Shown: positions 11,336 through 24,518 of the stretch, piece after piece
Layout: each line of letters opens with the position of its first letter
How positions within the stretch are numbered: the stretch's first letter is position 1
Origin: Rhizomys pruinosus
Taxonomy: Eukaryota > Chordata > Mammalia > Rodentia > Spalacidae
Assembly: GCA_009823505.1 (NCBI GenBank)
Contig: VZQC01013731.1
Coordinates: forward strand, 1,562,313 to 1,626,312
DNA length: 64,000 nucleotides
Direction of reading: 5' to 3'
Program-made: the position numbers and the translations under genes
The notes under the pieces: model-generated
Told to the model about the DNA's origin: nothing
The model's database searches: none
The model's input: the letters and a program-made list of their open reading frames with translations, nothing else

Positions 11336-12515
11336 TTGGACTGACCTTTTTTAAATGTGATCAGATGCATAGCATCAATTTCATCATCTGAAAACCTGGA
11401 ATCTAGAAGTATTTCCTTCATTTTATAGATGCTTGCAGGATTCTCAGCTCCCTGAAGACTGGGTGGCTACATCCCAGACAGTGGTGTGCGTAGGCAACCT
11501 GCATTTAAGGGTGGCAGATTGAGTTAATGTCTACAAAGTACTTAGAAGAATATGAAATGGAATAAAACTTCAAAAACATGCTGTCAGGGTTAGAACAAGT
11601 TACAATTTTTCAAAACAATAGTAAGAGGCAACATTGTATCCAGTATATAGATGAAGAAGCCGAGGCAGACACCAAAACTGTTGAGGTCAATGACAGAGCA
11701 TGGTTAGTGTTGGTGCCATGTCTCTGTACTGCGAGACTATTTTGCAGTGCACTGTTCATGCTGCTGAAGACAGTTGTCAGAAAGCCTTAGAAGGCCAAAA
11801 GCACCAGTCTCAACCAGCAGCACCATGGTTTGCATCATAGAAAGAGCTCAAACCAGCCTGAAGCAAGTTTGAATCCAAGTGGTTCATTCTCAGGCAAGCC
11901 ATTAACCCAGTCATACCTGGAACCAGAGTGGAGTTTTATCCAAAGTTAAGTGAGGCATTTAACAAAGGGACAAGTCTCTATTCACAGTCCTTAGCATGTA
12001 ACAAGACTTCCAAGCCCGTTAGCTGACAACAGTATCGGAAGTAGAATCCATGTCGTCTTTGCCTTTGGACCATTTCCTTCACTGCTGACTCCAATCCGCT
12101 CCTCCAGAAAAGGCCAATTTAGTCATAATCCTCAGAAAGTTATTTTCCACATTCTAATCAGAAAATAGATAGCTACCCAATGTTGTAGGAGAGGCAGAGG
12201 TGACAGGATGTGGCAACACTGCCTCCCTCAGCCCTTAGCCACAGTCACCCCTGACCCCTGCACTAAGGGCCCTCTGCCCCTGGCTGCCTCTATAGCTTGC
12301 TTTCCAGTTACATGTTGGTCCAGCAAAGTCTTTCAGCAAAAGAGCTAGTTCAAACAGGAGGCAAGAAGACAGACTACTGAACCCTAATTCAGGGAAAACA
12401 GTATCTCGGTGCCAAAGAGAGCCGGAGTGTGAGTCTGCCTTAGATAACGGCCAACACCCTTCAAAGTTAGGTATTTTCTTTCTAGGTGAGTGTTTGTGAT
12501 TCTTCAAGATAAGAA
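11336..12515. other. Non-coding stretch without a recognised element
   Basis: Intronic sequence of moderate GC. Possible MIR debris near 11850-12000. No exon recognised. Confidence 0.4.
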
Positions 12516-12632
12516 TGAAATTGGAAAGCCCTCTTATGTAGGAACACATTGCCGAGGAAAGCTCGAGCAGCAGCAGTGAAATTGGAAAGCCCTCTTATGT
12601 AGGAACACGTTGTCGAGCTCGAACAGCCGCAG
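12516..12632 (+). repeat. Tandem duplication, two units of about 61 and 56 bp
   Basis: Both units begin TGAAATTGGAAAGCCCTCTT and end in a (GCA/CCG)CAG-like tail. The second unit lacks GAAAG and differs by several substitutions. The sequence is otherwise unique here. Confidence 0.93.
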
Positions 12633-12897
12633 ATTGCAGCTGTATTCCCAGTCAAAAGATACATCGTTCCTTTTATTTTAAACAGCTTTTGGTTTGACAG
12701 CTGTAGCTATGACCTTGTGATCTTTGTCTTGTTTCTAACCCCAGCACTTGGAGGTGGGGAAGGGGCAGGAAGATCCTTGAAGCTCATTGGCCAGCCAGCT
12801 TAGCTGCATTGGTAAGGTCCAGGCTCATCCAGAGACCATGTCTTAGCACAGATGGAGACCAATCAAAGAACACCTCCAGTCTCCATGGGCACGATTC

Positions 12898-13101
12898 AAA
12901 CATATATATATATACCACACACATGCACACCATATACATATATACTGTATGTATGATACACATATACCACACGCATACACCATACACATGTACACAGCAC
13001 ACATACCACATACACCATACACATATAGATATACACACATACACACAGCATACGTACACCACACACAGATATACAATGCACATATACACACCACACACAG
13101 A
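12898..13101. repeat. Imperfect (CA/TA)n simple-repeat tract
   Basis: About 200 bases of CACACAT/ATACAC mixtures. It keeps several frames open in both directions, giving false Cys-Val-Tyr-rich and His-Thr-rich open frames. Confidence 0.93.
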
Positions 13102-13594
13102 GCAGTGGGAATTCATTATGGCTTCTAACTTGGATGAAATGCATTTATGCATTCAAAATATCTGAATATTAAATGTCGATCAAACCAAAATTGAGCTCTA
13201 AATTTAGAAAGGGAAATGGGAAGATGCCTAAGGCTAAATGGGGCAGAGAACGAAGGGCTTGTCTCTCATGCCAGATAATCCACAAATGATGCTGCCAGTT
13301 GAAAAAGGCGATCCAAAATGGAGTGACGGGAGCCCATCGTCAGTGACACAGTCATTAAGACCAAACTTACAAAGGTAACAAATGGAGGAAAGAAAGAAGT
13401 TTCTGGGCTAAGGGAGATAGCCAAGACTACCGAATAGCAGGGCTTTGTTTTAAATGAAACTTGGAGTTAAAAAAAAAAAATACATGCATTTACAACTTCA
13501 TAAAAATTAAAAAATTTTTATTTCGCCACATACTGTAATTACTCAGTATTGATTATGTAAAAGTAGAATTCTCAACTTGTTAAAAAATATATTG
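13102..13594. other. Non-coding stretch without a recognised element
   Basis: AT-rich intron with a short poly(A) at about 13470-13481. Nothing else recognised. Confidence 0.45.
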
Positions 13595-13739
13595 TAGCTG
13601 GGTGTGGTGGCACACGCCTTTAATCCTAGCACTTGAGAGGCAGAGGCAGGCAGATCTTTGTGAATTCAAGGCCAGGCTGGTCTACAGAGCGAATTCCAGG
13701 ACAGCTGGGGCTACAAGGAGACCCTGTCTCAAAAAGACC
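13595..13739 (+). mobile_element. B1 SINE
   Basis: AGCTGGGTGTGGTGGCACAC start, CCTTTAATCCTAGCACTT box and CCCTGTCTCAAAAAGACC end. The tail runs into an (ATAC/AT)n microsatellite at 13740-13807. Confidence 0.95.
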
Positions 13740-13746
13740 GATATAT

Positions 13747-13779
<33 letters not shown>

Positions 13780-13807
13780 TGCATATATATGTATGTATAT
13801 ATATATA
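13740..13807 (+). repeat. (ATAC)n/(AT)n microsatellite
   Basis: Alternating ATAC and AT units grown from the 3' end of the preceding B1. Its right end forms the outer part of the palindrome starting at 13796. Confidence 0.93.
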
Positions 13808-14045
13808 GGGTGTAATTACATAACATATGTCAAGATTTATTTCACTGATGAACCAAGGAGCAAGGCAAACATCAAATAAATTAGTTTTAAGGTGTTATAA
13901 GTTCAAGTTGTTAAAAGTTCTAAGTTCTAACAACTTGAACTTATAACACCTTAAAACTAATTTATTTGATGTTTGCCTTGCTCCTTGGTTCATCAGTGAA
14001 ATAAATCTTGACATATGTTATGTAATTACACCCTATATATATATA
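13796..14045. repeat. Perfect palindrome: two 118-bp arms around a 14-base loop
   Basis: The left arm 13796-13913 is the exact reverse complement of 13928-14045, checked base by base. The loop is AAAGTTCTAAGTTC. The outer ends are (AT)n. After the right arm, the sequence flanking the loop (ATAAGTTCAAGTTGTTAAAA...) recurs in direct orientation at 14048-14078. The order is therefore forward, inverted, forward again. No gene lies in the arms. Confidence 0.98.
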
Positions 14046-14078
14046 TATAAGTTCAAGTTGTTAAAAGTTCTAAGTTCT

Positions 14079-14326
14079 GGGGCTGGAGAAATGGCCTAGC
14101 GGTTAAGAGCGCCGACCGCTCTTACAGAGGACCCGGGTTCGATCCCCAGCACCCACATGGCGGCCGAGAACCGTCCGAAACTCCAATTCCAGGAGAATTC
14201 CAGTTCCAGGGGAATCCGACGCCCTCTTCTGACCTCCGCGGCATTGCACGACACGGGTGCACAAACTTGCATGCAGACAGTACATTCATACACATATGGA
14301 AATAAATAAAATTAATTAAAAAAAAA
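14079..14326 (+). mobile_element. Young B2 SINE, first of two insertions at one target
   Basis: Intact B2 with a GGTTCGATCCCCAGCACCC box and the internal CTCCAATTCCAGGAGAA duplication. It is flanked by AGTTCTAAGTTCT at 14066-14078 and 14327-14339. Confidence 0.97.
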
Positions 14327-14339
14327 AGTTCTAAGTTCT

Positions 14340-14482
14340 GCTGGGCGTGGTGGCGCACGCCTTTAAGGCAGAGGCAGGTGGATTTTTGTGAGTTCAAGGC
14401 CAGCCTGGACTACAGAGTGAGTTCCAGGTCAGCTGGGGCTACAGGGAGACCCTGTCTTAAAAAGACCAAAAAAAAAAAAAAA
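14340..14482 (+). mobile_element. B1 SINE with internal deletion, second insertion at the same target
   Basis: GCTGGGCGTGGTGGCGCACG start and poly(A) end. The usual CCCAGCACTTGGGAG part after CCTTTAA is missing. It is flanked by AGTTCTAAGTTCT at 14327-14339 and 14483-14495. Confidence 0.95.
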
Positions 14483-14509
14483 AGTTCTAAGTTCTAAGTT
14501 CTAATTTAT

Positions 14510-14697
14510 GAGGCTTGAGAGATGCTCACAGCTTCAGAGCATATATTGCACTCGCAGGGCCTAATTTGGTTCCCAGCAGCTATGTTGGGAGGCTCATGAC
14601 TGCCTGTAACTCAAGCTTCAGATCTGACACCCCTTTCTGGCCCCCACAAGCATGCGCACAGACATATATACGTAAATAAAAATAAAATAACTCTCTA
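14510..14697 (+). mobile_element. Diverged B2/B3-type SINE
   Basis: A degraded GGCTTGAGAGATGCTCACAG start, then TTGGTTCCCAGC and CTTTCTGGCCCCCACAAGCA, ending in AAATAAAAATAAAATAA. It is much older than the young B2 upstream. Confidence 0.8.
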
Positions 14698-17378
14698 AAA
14701 AGTATATAAGCCTTGATCTTTTGTGGAAGAAGAGATATAAAATTGTCATTGGGTGTCAGCCAGGTAACGCTGGCACAGAGCAATAAAACGATATCTTTTT
14801 CCAAAGCAGTAAACCGGCATCAAATGCTGTCTTTCACAAGGTGACCTCTCACCCCTGTAGAAATGTCTAGCTCTGCAGGGATAAAAACTTTTGGTTTCTA
14901 ATCAGCTGTGGATGGTCTGTCAGAACAGCCTTTCCTGAGAGAGGCCCCTGGGTTGATTTTTATCAGAAAGGTTCTATTAAAATGTCACGCAATACCATTT
15001 TGCTTTATTTCTAAGTTTTGGATCTTTTTCTTGTACATTTGACATAAATATAACTAACCTTATAAATAAACTCAATGAAAACAAAAGGGTATTATCAAAT
15101 CCCAACTAGACACTGTTTGCTTACTGCCTGCTCTGACCTGAAAACTTCCCCCTGGTAAAAAAAAAAAAGGGGGGGGGTGGCTTTGCATTAAGAAGAGTGG
15201 CATCGAAGACATGTTCATACCAGAGGGAGAGGAAAAGACCAAAGGGCACACCTTTCCTATAATTGGATTGGGGATGTGGCTTGGTGCTTGCTTCTGTATT
15301 ATTATTTAAGCTCCTCTCAGAGGTAGTATGATTTATTATTGTTGTGGAAATTCTGCTTTGTATTTCAAATACCAAGGGCTTAGGCTGAATCATGAAGATG
15401 GTTACCTCACCTTGGCCTATCCACCCACCTAGAACTCTCCTCCTCCTCTGACTGGGCTTGTGTTCCTGGCATCCTTTAAAGATCCTTCCAGATATCATAG
15501 CCTATAATTATTAAGAGAGAAAAAAAATCACTGCAATTTGCAGTGTGTTTAGTTTGGATGGATTAATTTCCTTGCCAGAGCCATAATGGGAAGACTGAGT
15601 CTGTCATTTCAATTATAAGCCACCATTTAGTTCGGGCCTGGAAGACACTTTGGTTGAGTTTCCCTCCAGTTGCCTGGCACTGGAGCAATTAACAGTGCGT
15701 GATTTGTGGCTACACTTTTACTGCTTAGCACAGGTTTATCATCTTGAAAGTTTCCCATTTGCATATATGCTATACATTCTTTGGGTGACATTTCCGTATC
15801 ACGCAGGGTTTATAGTACGCACTCACTCATATGGCACTCACTCATATGGCACTCTCTCCTACGTGCAGGGAATCTATAAGCTTGGCCAGAATGCTTATGA
15901 AGAGAAGGAACTTGTGAGTCACAGCCCCCACTCGCTGTGGGTTGATGTTGAGCCATTTGGGGGCTGGAGGGCTTTCTCTCAGTCCCTAACTGATTATTTA
16001 GTGCCTTAAACCACTAACCTCCAAGTTTCCAGTGATTGCCACCTGCATTCAGAAGCTGGAACCCAGAGAGGAAAAGCAATTTGCCCAAGGTCACCCAGCT
16101 CAGATTAGGAGAGGTGGGATTCAAAGGCAAGTCCATCTGATCTGAAAACACTCCCCTAGACAGTTTCCTTACTGGGGACTTTCAGAATGAATGGATGGAA
16201 TTTAACGGTTTTGCACTTTAAATACCAAACTTCCTGAGCACTCTAATTACGGCTCTTTTGACTACGGAAGAAAGGGCTGTTGAAAAGAAGCAAGGGTCAG
16301 GAAGTCAAGAAGAAAGGGGTCTTTTTAATATCTATTTTGGTAAGGCAAGAGATATAATCTTGGGGGGAAAAAAGCACATCAGATAGAGGCTACGATATGA
16401 ATTTGATGACATTGTAAAGGAATGGAGAAAAGATATAAGAGTAATGGATGCATAGGTTTGAAGATTTTCTAAGAAATAAAAGATCAGAAATCAGTGAAGG
16501 AGTTAGGAGTTGGGGCAATTGGATACAGGGTATGTCCATCTTTCAGATGGAAGGAGAGTTAATGAAGGCCCAGTAGCAACCAGATATCTATGACCTTGGG
16601 ATCAATAAGCATTTGTTCTAGGTCCCCCAGTCAGTTTAGGAGAGGAACAGAATCCAGAGCCAGCCTGCTGGATTCCAATTCTTTTTCTCTGACTTCCTTG
16701 CTGGGTCACCCTAGACAAATTAATTCATCTCTCTGGGGCCCCATGTCTCTATCTGAACAGTGGAGACCAGCGCATTTGTTGATGAGAGAAGTGGTGAAGT
16801 ACTGAGCTGGGTACCAGATGTTTGGTGTGCACTCAAGCTGTTGGTGCTAGAACCATGCAAACTACAAGAGATAATAAGTCAACACATAAAAGCTTAAAGA
16901 AATAGAGAAGTCAGGAGAGAGATTCCCTGTCCCTCCTACCCTTGAGCCTTAGGAGGGGAAAGGGCTGGATGATGGAAAACTGAATTCCAGGGAAGGACTG
17001 AGGTCCGGCTGGGCTCAATAGAACACGAGGATTGGTTTCTGTAACATACACAATCTGATGGAAGCTCAGTCAAGTGGCATTTGAGAGGGGAGTAGGCAAA
17101 GGGCCAAAGAAATGAGGGTGAGGCACAAGGAGCAAGCATGGAGAGCAGCTGTACCCCAGAAGCCAGTGGTTCCTCAGAGCCTGTTGGAAGGAAGGGCTCT
17201 TTAAACAAGCACGCATTTCTTGTCATCTATCTACAACCCTATTTCTTTTTTTCTGATTCTACTACAGTCAAAACTATAGTTGAGTTGATTATAGCTTGTA
17301 AAAGGGGGTGGGTAGCCATCCATTTCTTTAGCCACCTTCTTTATAATCAGGCTCTAGATGGGTTCTCGTCCATGTGTG

Positions 17379-17379
<1 letters not shown>

Positions 17380-17416
<37 letters not shown>
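17380..17416 (+). repeat. (GT)n microsatellite
   Basis: About 18 GT units. They create Cys-Val and Thr-His runs in artificial open frames on both strands. Confidence 0.97.
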
Positions 17417-17418
<2 letters not shown>

Positions 17419-17460
17419 GCCGGAGAACAACTTCACTGTCACACCTCAGGTACCATCTAC

Positions 17461-17592
17461 TTTGTTTTTTGAGACAGAGTCTCTTATTGGCTTGGGGCTC
17501 GCTGATGTGACTAAGCTGGCTGGCTGTAGTGATCCCCAGGCATCTGCTTGTCTCCCCCTCCCTAGAACTGGGATTATAAGGGTGCACCCCTA
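17461..17592 (-). mobile_element. Old B1-like relic
   Basis: TTTTTTGAGACAGAGTCTCTTA, then TGACTAAGCTGGCTGGC and AGAACTGGGATTATAAGGG resemble a strongly diverged minus-strand B1. Confidence 0.6.
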
Positions 17593-17757
17593 CCCCTGAA
17601 TATCTTATAGGCTCTGGAGTAAGCTCTTCACCACCAGCGATTTGTAGAATGGTTGGTGCAAAATTCAAGTGTTATGAGGATGGAGGTGTGATAATTACAC
17701 TGATGACGATGACAGTGATGGTGGCCCAGGCACAGCTGGTGGTAGTGGTACGTGTAA

Positions 17758-19332
<1,575 letters not shown>

Positions 19333-19814
19333 TTTAATATTTTTATTTTGTGTGTAAGAATGTATGTAATGTATGTATAAAAGTGCACCTGTGGGGGCTG
19401 GAGAGATGGCCTAGCGGTTAAGAGCACCGACCGCTCTTACAGAGGACCCGGGTTCGATCCCCAGCACCCACATGGCGGCTGAGAACTGTCTGAAGCTCCA
19501 ATTCCAGGAGAACTCCAGTTCCAGGGGAATCCGAGACCCTCTTCTGAACTCCGAGGCGTTGCACGACACGGGTGCACAGACTTGCATGCAGACAGTACAT
19601 TCATACACATACAGAAATAAATAAAATTAATAAAAAAAAAATTAAAAGTGCACCTGTGTCTTGCAATTCCCACAGAGGTCAAAAGATGGCGTTGGATCCC
19701 CTGGAACTGGAGATAAGGATGGTTATCAGCCACTATGTGGGTGCTGGGAATCAAACCCAGGTCCTCTGAAACAGCAGCCAGTGCTCTTAACCACTGAGCC
19801 ATCTCTCCAGTCCC
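19333..19814 (-). mobile_element. Older B2 SINE interrupted by a young B2
   Basis: The minus-strand B2 is split into 19333-19393 and 19659-19814, ending GAGCCATCTCTCCAGTCCCC. The interruption is a complete B2 in the opposite orientation at 19394-19643. Confidence 0.93.
19394..19643 (+). mobile_element. Young B2 SINE inserted into an older B2
   Basis: Complete B2 with the internal CTCCAATTCCAGGAGAA duplication. The perfect target duplication AAAAGTGCACCTGTG is at 19379-19393 and 19644-19658. Confidence 0.97.
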
Positions 19815-19947
19815 CCAAGTACTATTCTAACAGTAGCTTGGGAAGCTTTTGTCCCTAAAAGGAGCCCGAGTGCCACAGCCCAGTACCAACTCTGCCTTCT
19901 GGTGTTTGTGGCCATTTATGTACTGTATGCATTTAATGAAGCAAAGC

Positions 19948-20049
19948 CAGGCTGGGAGTGAGCTCAGAGGTAGAATAATTGCTTAGTGTCTGGAAGGCCC
20001 TGAGTTCTTCTCTCAGCATGCAAACAAACAAACAAACAAACAAACAAAT
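19948..20049 (+). mobile_element. ID SINE (tRNA-Ala/BC1-derived) with (CAAA)n tail
   Basis: GGCTGGGAGTGAGCTCAGAGGT, then GGCCCTGAGTTCTTCTCTCAG is a diverged ID element. The tail is (CAAA)n at about 20021-20049. Confidence 0.8.
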
Positions 20050-20914
20050 AAAAATGCAACCTGAAGATACAGTGGTGCCCACAGACAGCAGTGCAGCGTG
20101 TGGCGTTCCTGCTTCCTGGGCCTCAGAGCCCTGTAAACCCTGTCTGTCTGTCGTTTGTCTAACTTAACCATTCTTCTAGCATCGAAGCATCATCATTTCT
20201 TATCCAGTTACAAGCTTCCCTCTCCGTGGCTCCGGACCATACCTTAGATAAGCATTTTATGACCTCCGTAATCTTTATTCCTTTTCTCTGGAGCGAACCT
20301 AAGGTGATCTTCAATCCATTTGGCTCATTCTGTGTATAGCAGGCTCTTAACTCCCTGTCTTTCCTTTAGAGAAGCTATTCTTTAAAATGGGGTCTGAATT
20401 GTAGAAAGCACTAAGTAAGTGATGTCTCTTATTATTTTCCCTTCTATCTGATCCAATGAACCTGTGTTCCTCTGCATTATCAGCTCTGGCACCGTGGTCC
20501 ACGCTCAATCCAGCTAGTTTCGTGCACCTTTTCTTTGATGCTGTGCCCTGGTGACCCGTCCTTCTATCACAAAATCTTCAGTGCTACCTGGAATGTTCAG
20601 AGACTCCCCATTGCCTAAATTAATGCATAAACACTTCTGCCTGGTCATTCTCAGCTTCTGGGATTTGCTGTGGCATCAACCAATTTTTTAGCTTTTAAAC
20701 TAATTTTCTGTCTGTTTACCCAGAAAGACAAATGTTTGGATATTACTGCTCAGGCCTGGCACTCTCACGTTCTATGTGGCCTGTACTCCTTCACTGGCTG
20801 GCATTCCTTCTTGTGCCTTCACAGCCTGGTGACATCCTATCTAGCCTTAAAAGGTCCAGAACAGATACATGCCCTTGAGAAGCTGCCCTGGTGGACACGT
20901 CCTTTCAAATTTAA
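20050..20914. other. Non-coding stretch without a recognised element
   Basis: CT-rich intron. Possible L2-like debris around 20480-20660. No exon recognised. Confidence 0.4.
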
Positions 20915-21480
20915 CCATTGAATGTACTGGCTTTTATGAGTTCTAGTGCATTTGTGCAGTTGTGTGGCCATCAGAGTAATTCAGTCTGGATCACTTCTTT
21001 TCCTCATCTCAAGTTCATTTGTGGTCACTCTCTAGTCCCTCCTCACCCCTATACAACTACCCATCTCTCTGTCTATATACATTTGCCTCTTTTGGGGAGT
21101 CTCATGAGGTGAATCCTACCCTTTGATTTCTTTCATGCTTGGCTCTTTTCCTTAGCACATTGTTTTTCTGGTTCATCAGTATCGGGGGACATCTCATGCT
21201 TTATCCCTTTTTACTGTCAAGCAATATTGCATCATATGAACAACACATCTTTTTCACTCATTAGCTGAGTTTGGGATTGTTTACAACTTTGGGTTGGGTC
21301 ATTATAAATTATGCTACTGCATTTGTATATGAGTTTTGTATGAACATATATTAATTTCTCCTGGGTAGAAATTTAGTAGTGGAATTTCTGAGGCACGTGA
21401 CAGATTCATCCTTCTAGGAAACTACTCAGCTGTGCTTCACAGTGGCTGTGCCACACTGCATCCTACTGGCTATTTATGCT
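20915..21480 (-). mobile_element. Ancient L1 (L1M-type) fragment
   Basis: The + strand shows the classic reverse-complement L1M text: GTGCAGTTGTGTGGCCATCA, then GGGATTGTTTACAACTTTGG, ATTATAAATTATGCTACTGC and TTCTCCTGGGTAGAAATTTAG, ending near CACTGCATCCTACTGGC. It is heavily mutated with no open frame. Confidence 0.82.
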
Positions 21481-22901
21481 TCCCACAGTCTCATATTGAT
21501 GGGCCAGCAGAGTCTGTGAGGGCTAGTCAACTTACAGGAAATCTATTGAGACCTTTTCATACCATCTGGCTCTTTGTTGTTGTCATTGTTTTGGTTCTGA
21601 GTCATTTTTTTTTCCTATGAGCTGATCCTAGCTCCTCTCTTACTTACACCATAAGAGTTTTGAAGGCTTATGCCTATCTGTCCAGTGGGTAATATACTTC
21701 CTTCATACAGTTGCTATGAGACTGGCTACTCCCTATGAAGCCCACGGCAAGATGCATTTGTAGGTGTATTTCTTGAACAGAGAATTCATGCATTTCTTTG
21801 TTCAAATCCATCATCTTTGTTCAAATCCATGGTCTCCTCAGTGTGGAGTCTCTGTCCTCCAGAAAATATAAGAAACATCTCATGCCATCCATAGGATACC
21901 TATGAAGTACTTCAAACCCACATGCCCCCAAACTCAGCTCATCATCAGCTTCCTGAGATTCAGTGCACTGTTACAACGTTCAGGAGCTCAGGATTGCCCT
22001 CTGTTCTTGGATCTTGGGGATGGATTCCCTACTCCCTTACCATTTGTTCTCATAGCCCAACTGCCTGGATTCATGGTGCTTACTATACTCTAAGATGAAT
22101 TCCTTACTGTACTATAAGATGTAGGTTCCCCCTACATGCTTTAGACTCCTGATGGAAGGGACCATATTTCACTTATTCTTTTATCCTTAGCACCAAGAAG
22201 AGTGACTTGAGTGGAGTGGCTATTCAGTAAATATGTATTAAGCAAATAAAGGAATGAATGAATGAATGAGTGAAGGCTCTGTTGTATTCTATGTCCAGAG
22301 TCTCAATGACTCTGGATCACTAGTGTAGTTACAGTGTCATCACTGTAACCAACTGGGAGCAGGAAGGTGTGTGGCAGGCACACCTCCTTGGGAGCAGAAC
22401 TGCACAGAGATCGAAGGAAAACCTAAAAAGGGTTTTCTTACAACATGACTTCATTTTCATGAGATGGGCCTTCCTAGCCAATCCTAGAATAGAAATATCT
22501 CCTTCAAAGTAGAGAAAATGATGGTGGAAAGTAATTACTTGGGGGGGCCAGAGGTCCCCTGAAGGCCCCAATTTAATTTCAAATTGAAATTCGACAAGGA
22601 GGAGAGATACCCATTCCACCCATCATTTTTAATTTTCCAGGTGTGTTTTTTATTGATTACTTTCCATTGCTTGGGAATATTAAACAATATTTTTGACAAA
22701 CATCATTCATGTCTAGTACTTCAACAAGGCCCTAAGTGGGGACAGGTAACAATGGTAATTCTGTGGGTTGGATGACAGCTTCTTTCCATTCATAGGAGTT
22801 GGGACATTTTTCTCCCCAGTGTTAGGTATCAGAACCACAGGTGGGTGGTGTCTTCAGCTCAGCACATTGTGTATATCATTTGCTAGAGATGCCTCATCCT
22901 G
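21481..22901. other. Intronic stretch with an L2 3' end
   Basis: CTTTGTTCAAATCCAT is tandemly doubled at about 21797-21831. About 22130-22275 is an L2 3' end with a (GAAT)n tail. The rest, to the B1 at 22902, is unassigned unique sequence. Confidence 0.5.
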
Positions 22902-23066
22902 GCCTTTTTTTTTTTTTTTTTAGTCTTTTCGAGACAAGGTCTCCCTGTAGTTCCAGCTGTCCTGGAACTCACTCTGTAGACCAGGCTGGCCTTGAACTCA
23001 CAAAGATCTGCCTGCCTCTGCCTCCCAAGTGCTAGGATTAAAGGCATATGCCACCATGCCCGGCCA
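22902..23066 (-). mobile_element. B1 SINE
   Basis: Minus-strand B1 with long poly(T), CCTCCCAAGTGCTAGGATTA and CCACCATGCCCGGCC. A short repeat CATCCTGGC flanks it. Confidence 0.95.
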
Positions 23067-24518
23067 CATCCTGGCTTTTTTAAGTCAATTGCCTCAGCAA
23101 CGAGAGCTGTTGTTGGTGACAAATAAACGAAGGAAAGTCTGTTAAAACCAAAGCCAAGAGCTCCGAAGGACAGGTTCCTCTCTGCCCATCTCTTTGAGTC
23201 CAATCTGCCAGATAATGGCTTGTTTCCTTATTTCCAAGGACCAGAACCTTGATGGTGAGAAAGGTGGCTTCGTAGACAAGGCATTTGAGTAAAGGAGAAG
23301 GGGATGGGCCCCACCATGTCTCTCTAGAGACCTGGTTCTGAAACTCGAGAGGATCCTAGGACTTGGATTTTGCAATGAGAATGTAACCAAATCAGAAAAC
23401 TCATATCTGAAAATAAGATCACAAAAATGATTGTGTGAGATTTCCGATTTGGTCAGAGTCCGCTTCTTGTTCTTTTGTTTCTTCAGCTTCTGAGCCTGTG
23501 GTTTGCCTGCCAACTCTGGTTGATTGGTGATGTCTACCTGTGACATTGTGTTAAGAATGGCAGGGGTTTGTGTTGGCTCAGTGGGAAGAACTGCTAAATC
23601 GATTAGTGCTGTCTGTTACAGCCTGGGAGACATCACCAGAACAATGGAACATGGAACTATTTGTAAATTTATAAATTGACCAAATTCATTGGTGCTTTTG
23701 TTCTAGCCCAGCATAAAAACTGTTTTGTGGCTAGTATTCTATTCTGTGTACCTTGGTCCCTTTATGAAGGCTGAGGTAACAGCAAAAGAATTACGGAAAA
23801 GACAAATGATCTTGTAAAGGTCACATTTTACCTGGTAACAGTTCTTAGGTGAGGTGTGCCTTGATTTTCTGTAGCCATAAGAGAGAGAAAATACTGCCAA
23901 TCACATGGGGATACAGAATGTCATCTTCAGTGATGTGAAAAAATACAAGAAAGTAAGTTCCGAAGTCCCTGCCACATGTGGATCCTGTCTTGAGTCTTAA
24001 GGTACCAGAGAATAGACAACTGGGAATCAGGGGTTGAAAGCTCCACTTCTAAGGTCACAGGTCTAGAGTTACCCAGATAGCACATTCACAGGGTTGCTAG
24101 AGTTACTTTCCCAGGGAGACAGCTTCCTGCCTATAGGTTGCAGAGCAAGGTAAACTCAAGGCCTGTGTACCCTAGAGAGAGCTGGTCACGCATCTGCTTC
24201 CCCTGGGCTGGGGAAGGTTGCCCCATCGCAAGAATCAAGCGGAGAACACACCCACTGCCAGGAGTTCTTGGAAGGAACACTATCTGGTAATTTTGTTGAA
24301 ATTGGGATCTAGCTTTTATTTTGGGTAGTTAAAATAAGCCTTTGGGTGATATATTTTGGGCCTAATTACCGAGCTTTTTGCAGAGGAGTCTGTGGAGTGA
24401 TTAAATAAAGGTAACTGCAACTGGCGTTTGGAGCAGTTTGTTAAAAGGGAAACAAGGGGAGACCTGGATGTCACCCCTGCTCTGCCGCCGCGCCCAACAG
24501 GAGGCCCAGAAACTTGCA
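23067..24518. other. Non-coding stretch without a recognised element
   Basis: Unique intron sequence. It includes a small GC-rich patch near 24480-24505 (TGCCGCCGCGCCC), too short for a CpG island. No exon recognised. Confidence 0.45.

Noticed and set aside
12784..13165. Cys/Val/Tyr-rich and His/Thr-rich open frames on both strands
   Set aside because: Both follow the (CA/TA)n tract; simple-repeat artefacts.
17138..17599. Plus-strand open frame of 153 codons just before the DOCK2 exon
   Set aside because: It passes through the (GT)n run and a B1 relic, ends before the exon, and has no link to the DOCK2 frame.
19394..19470. tRNA-like A and B box sequences
   Set aside because: They belong to the tRNA-derived head of B2 SINEs; there is no complete cloverleaf tRNA gene.
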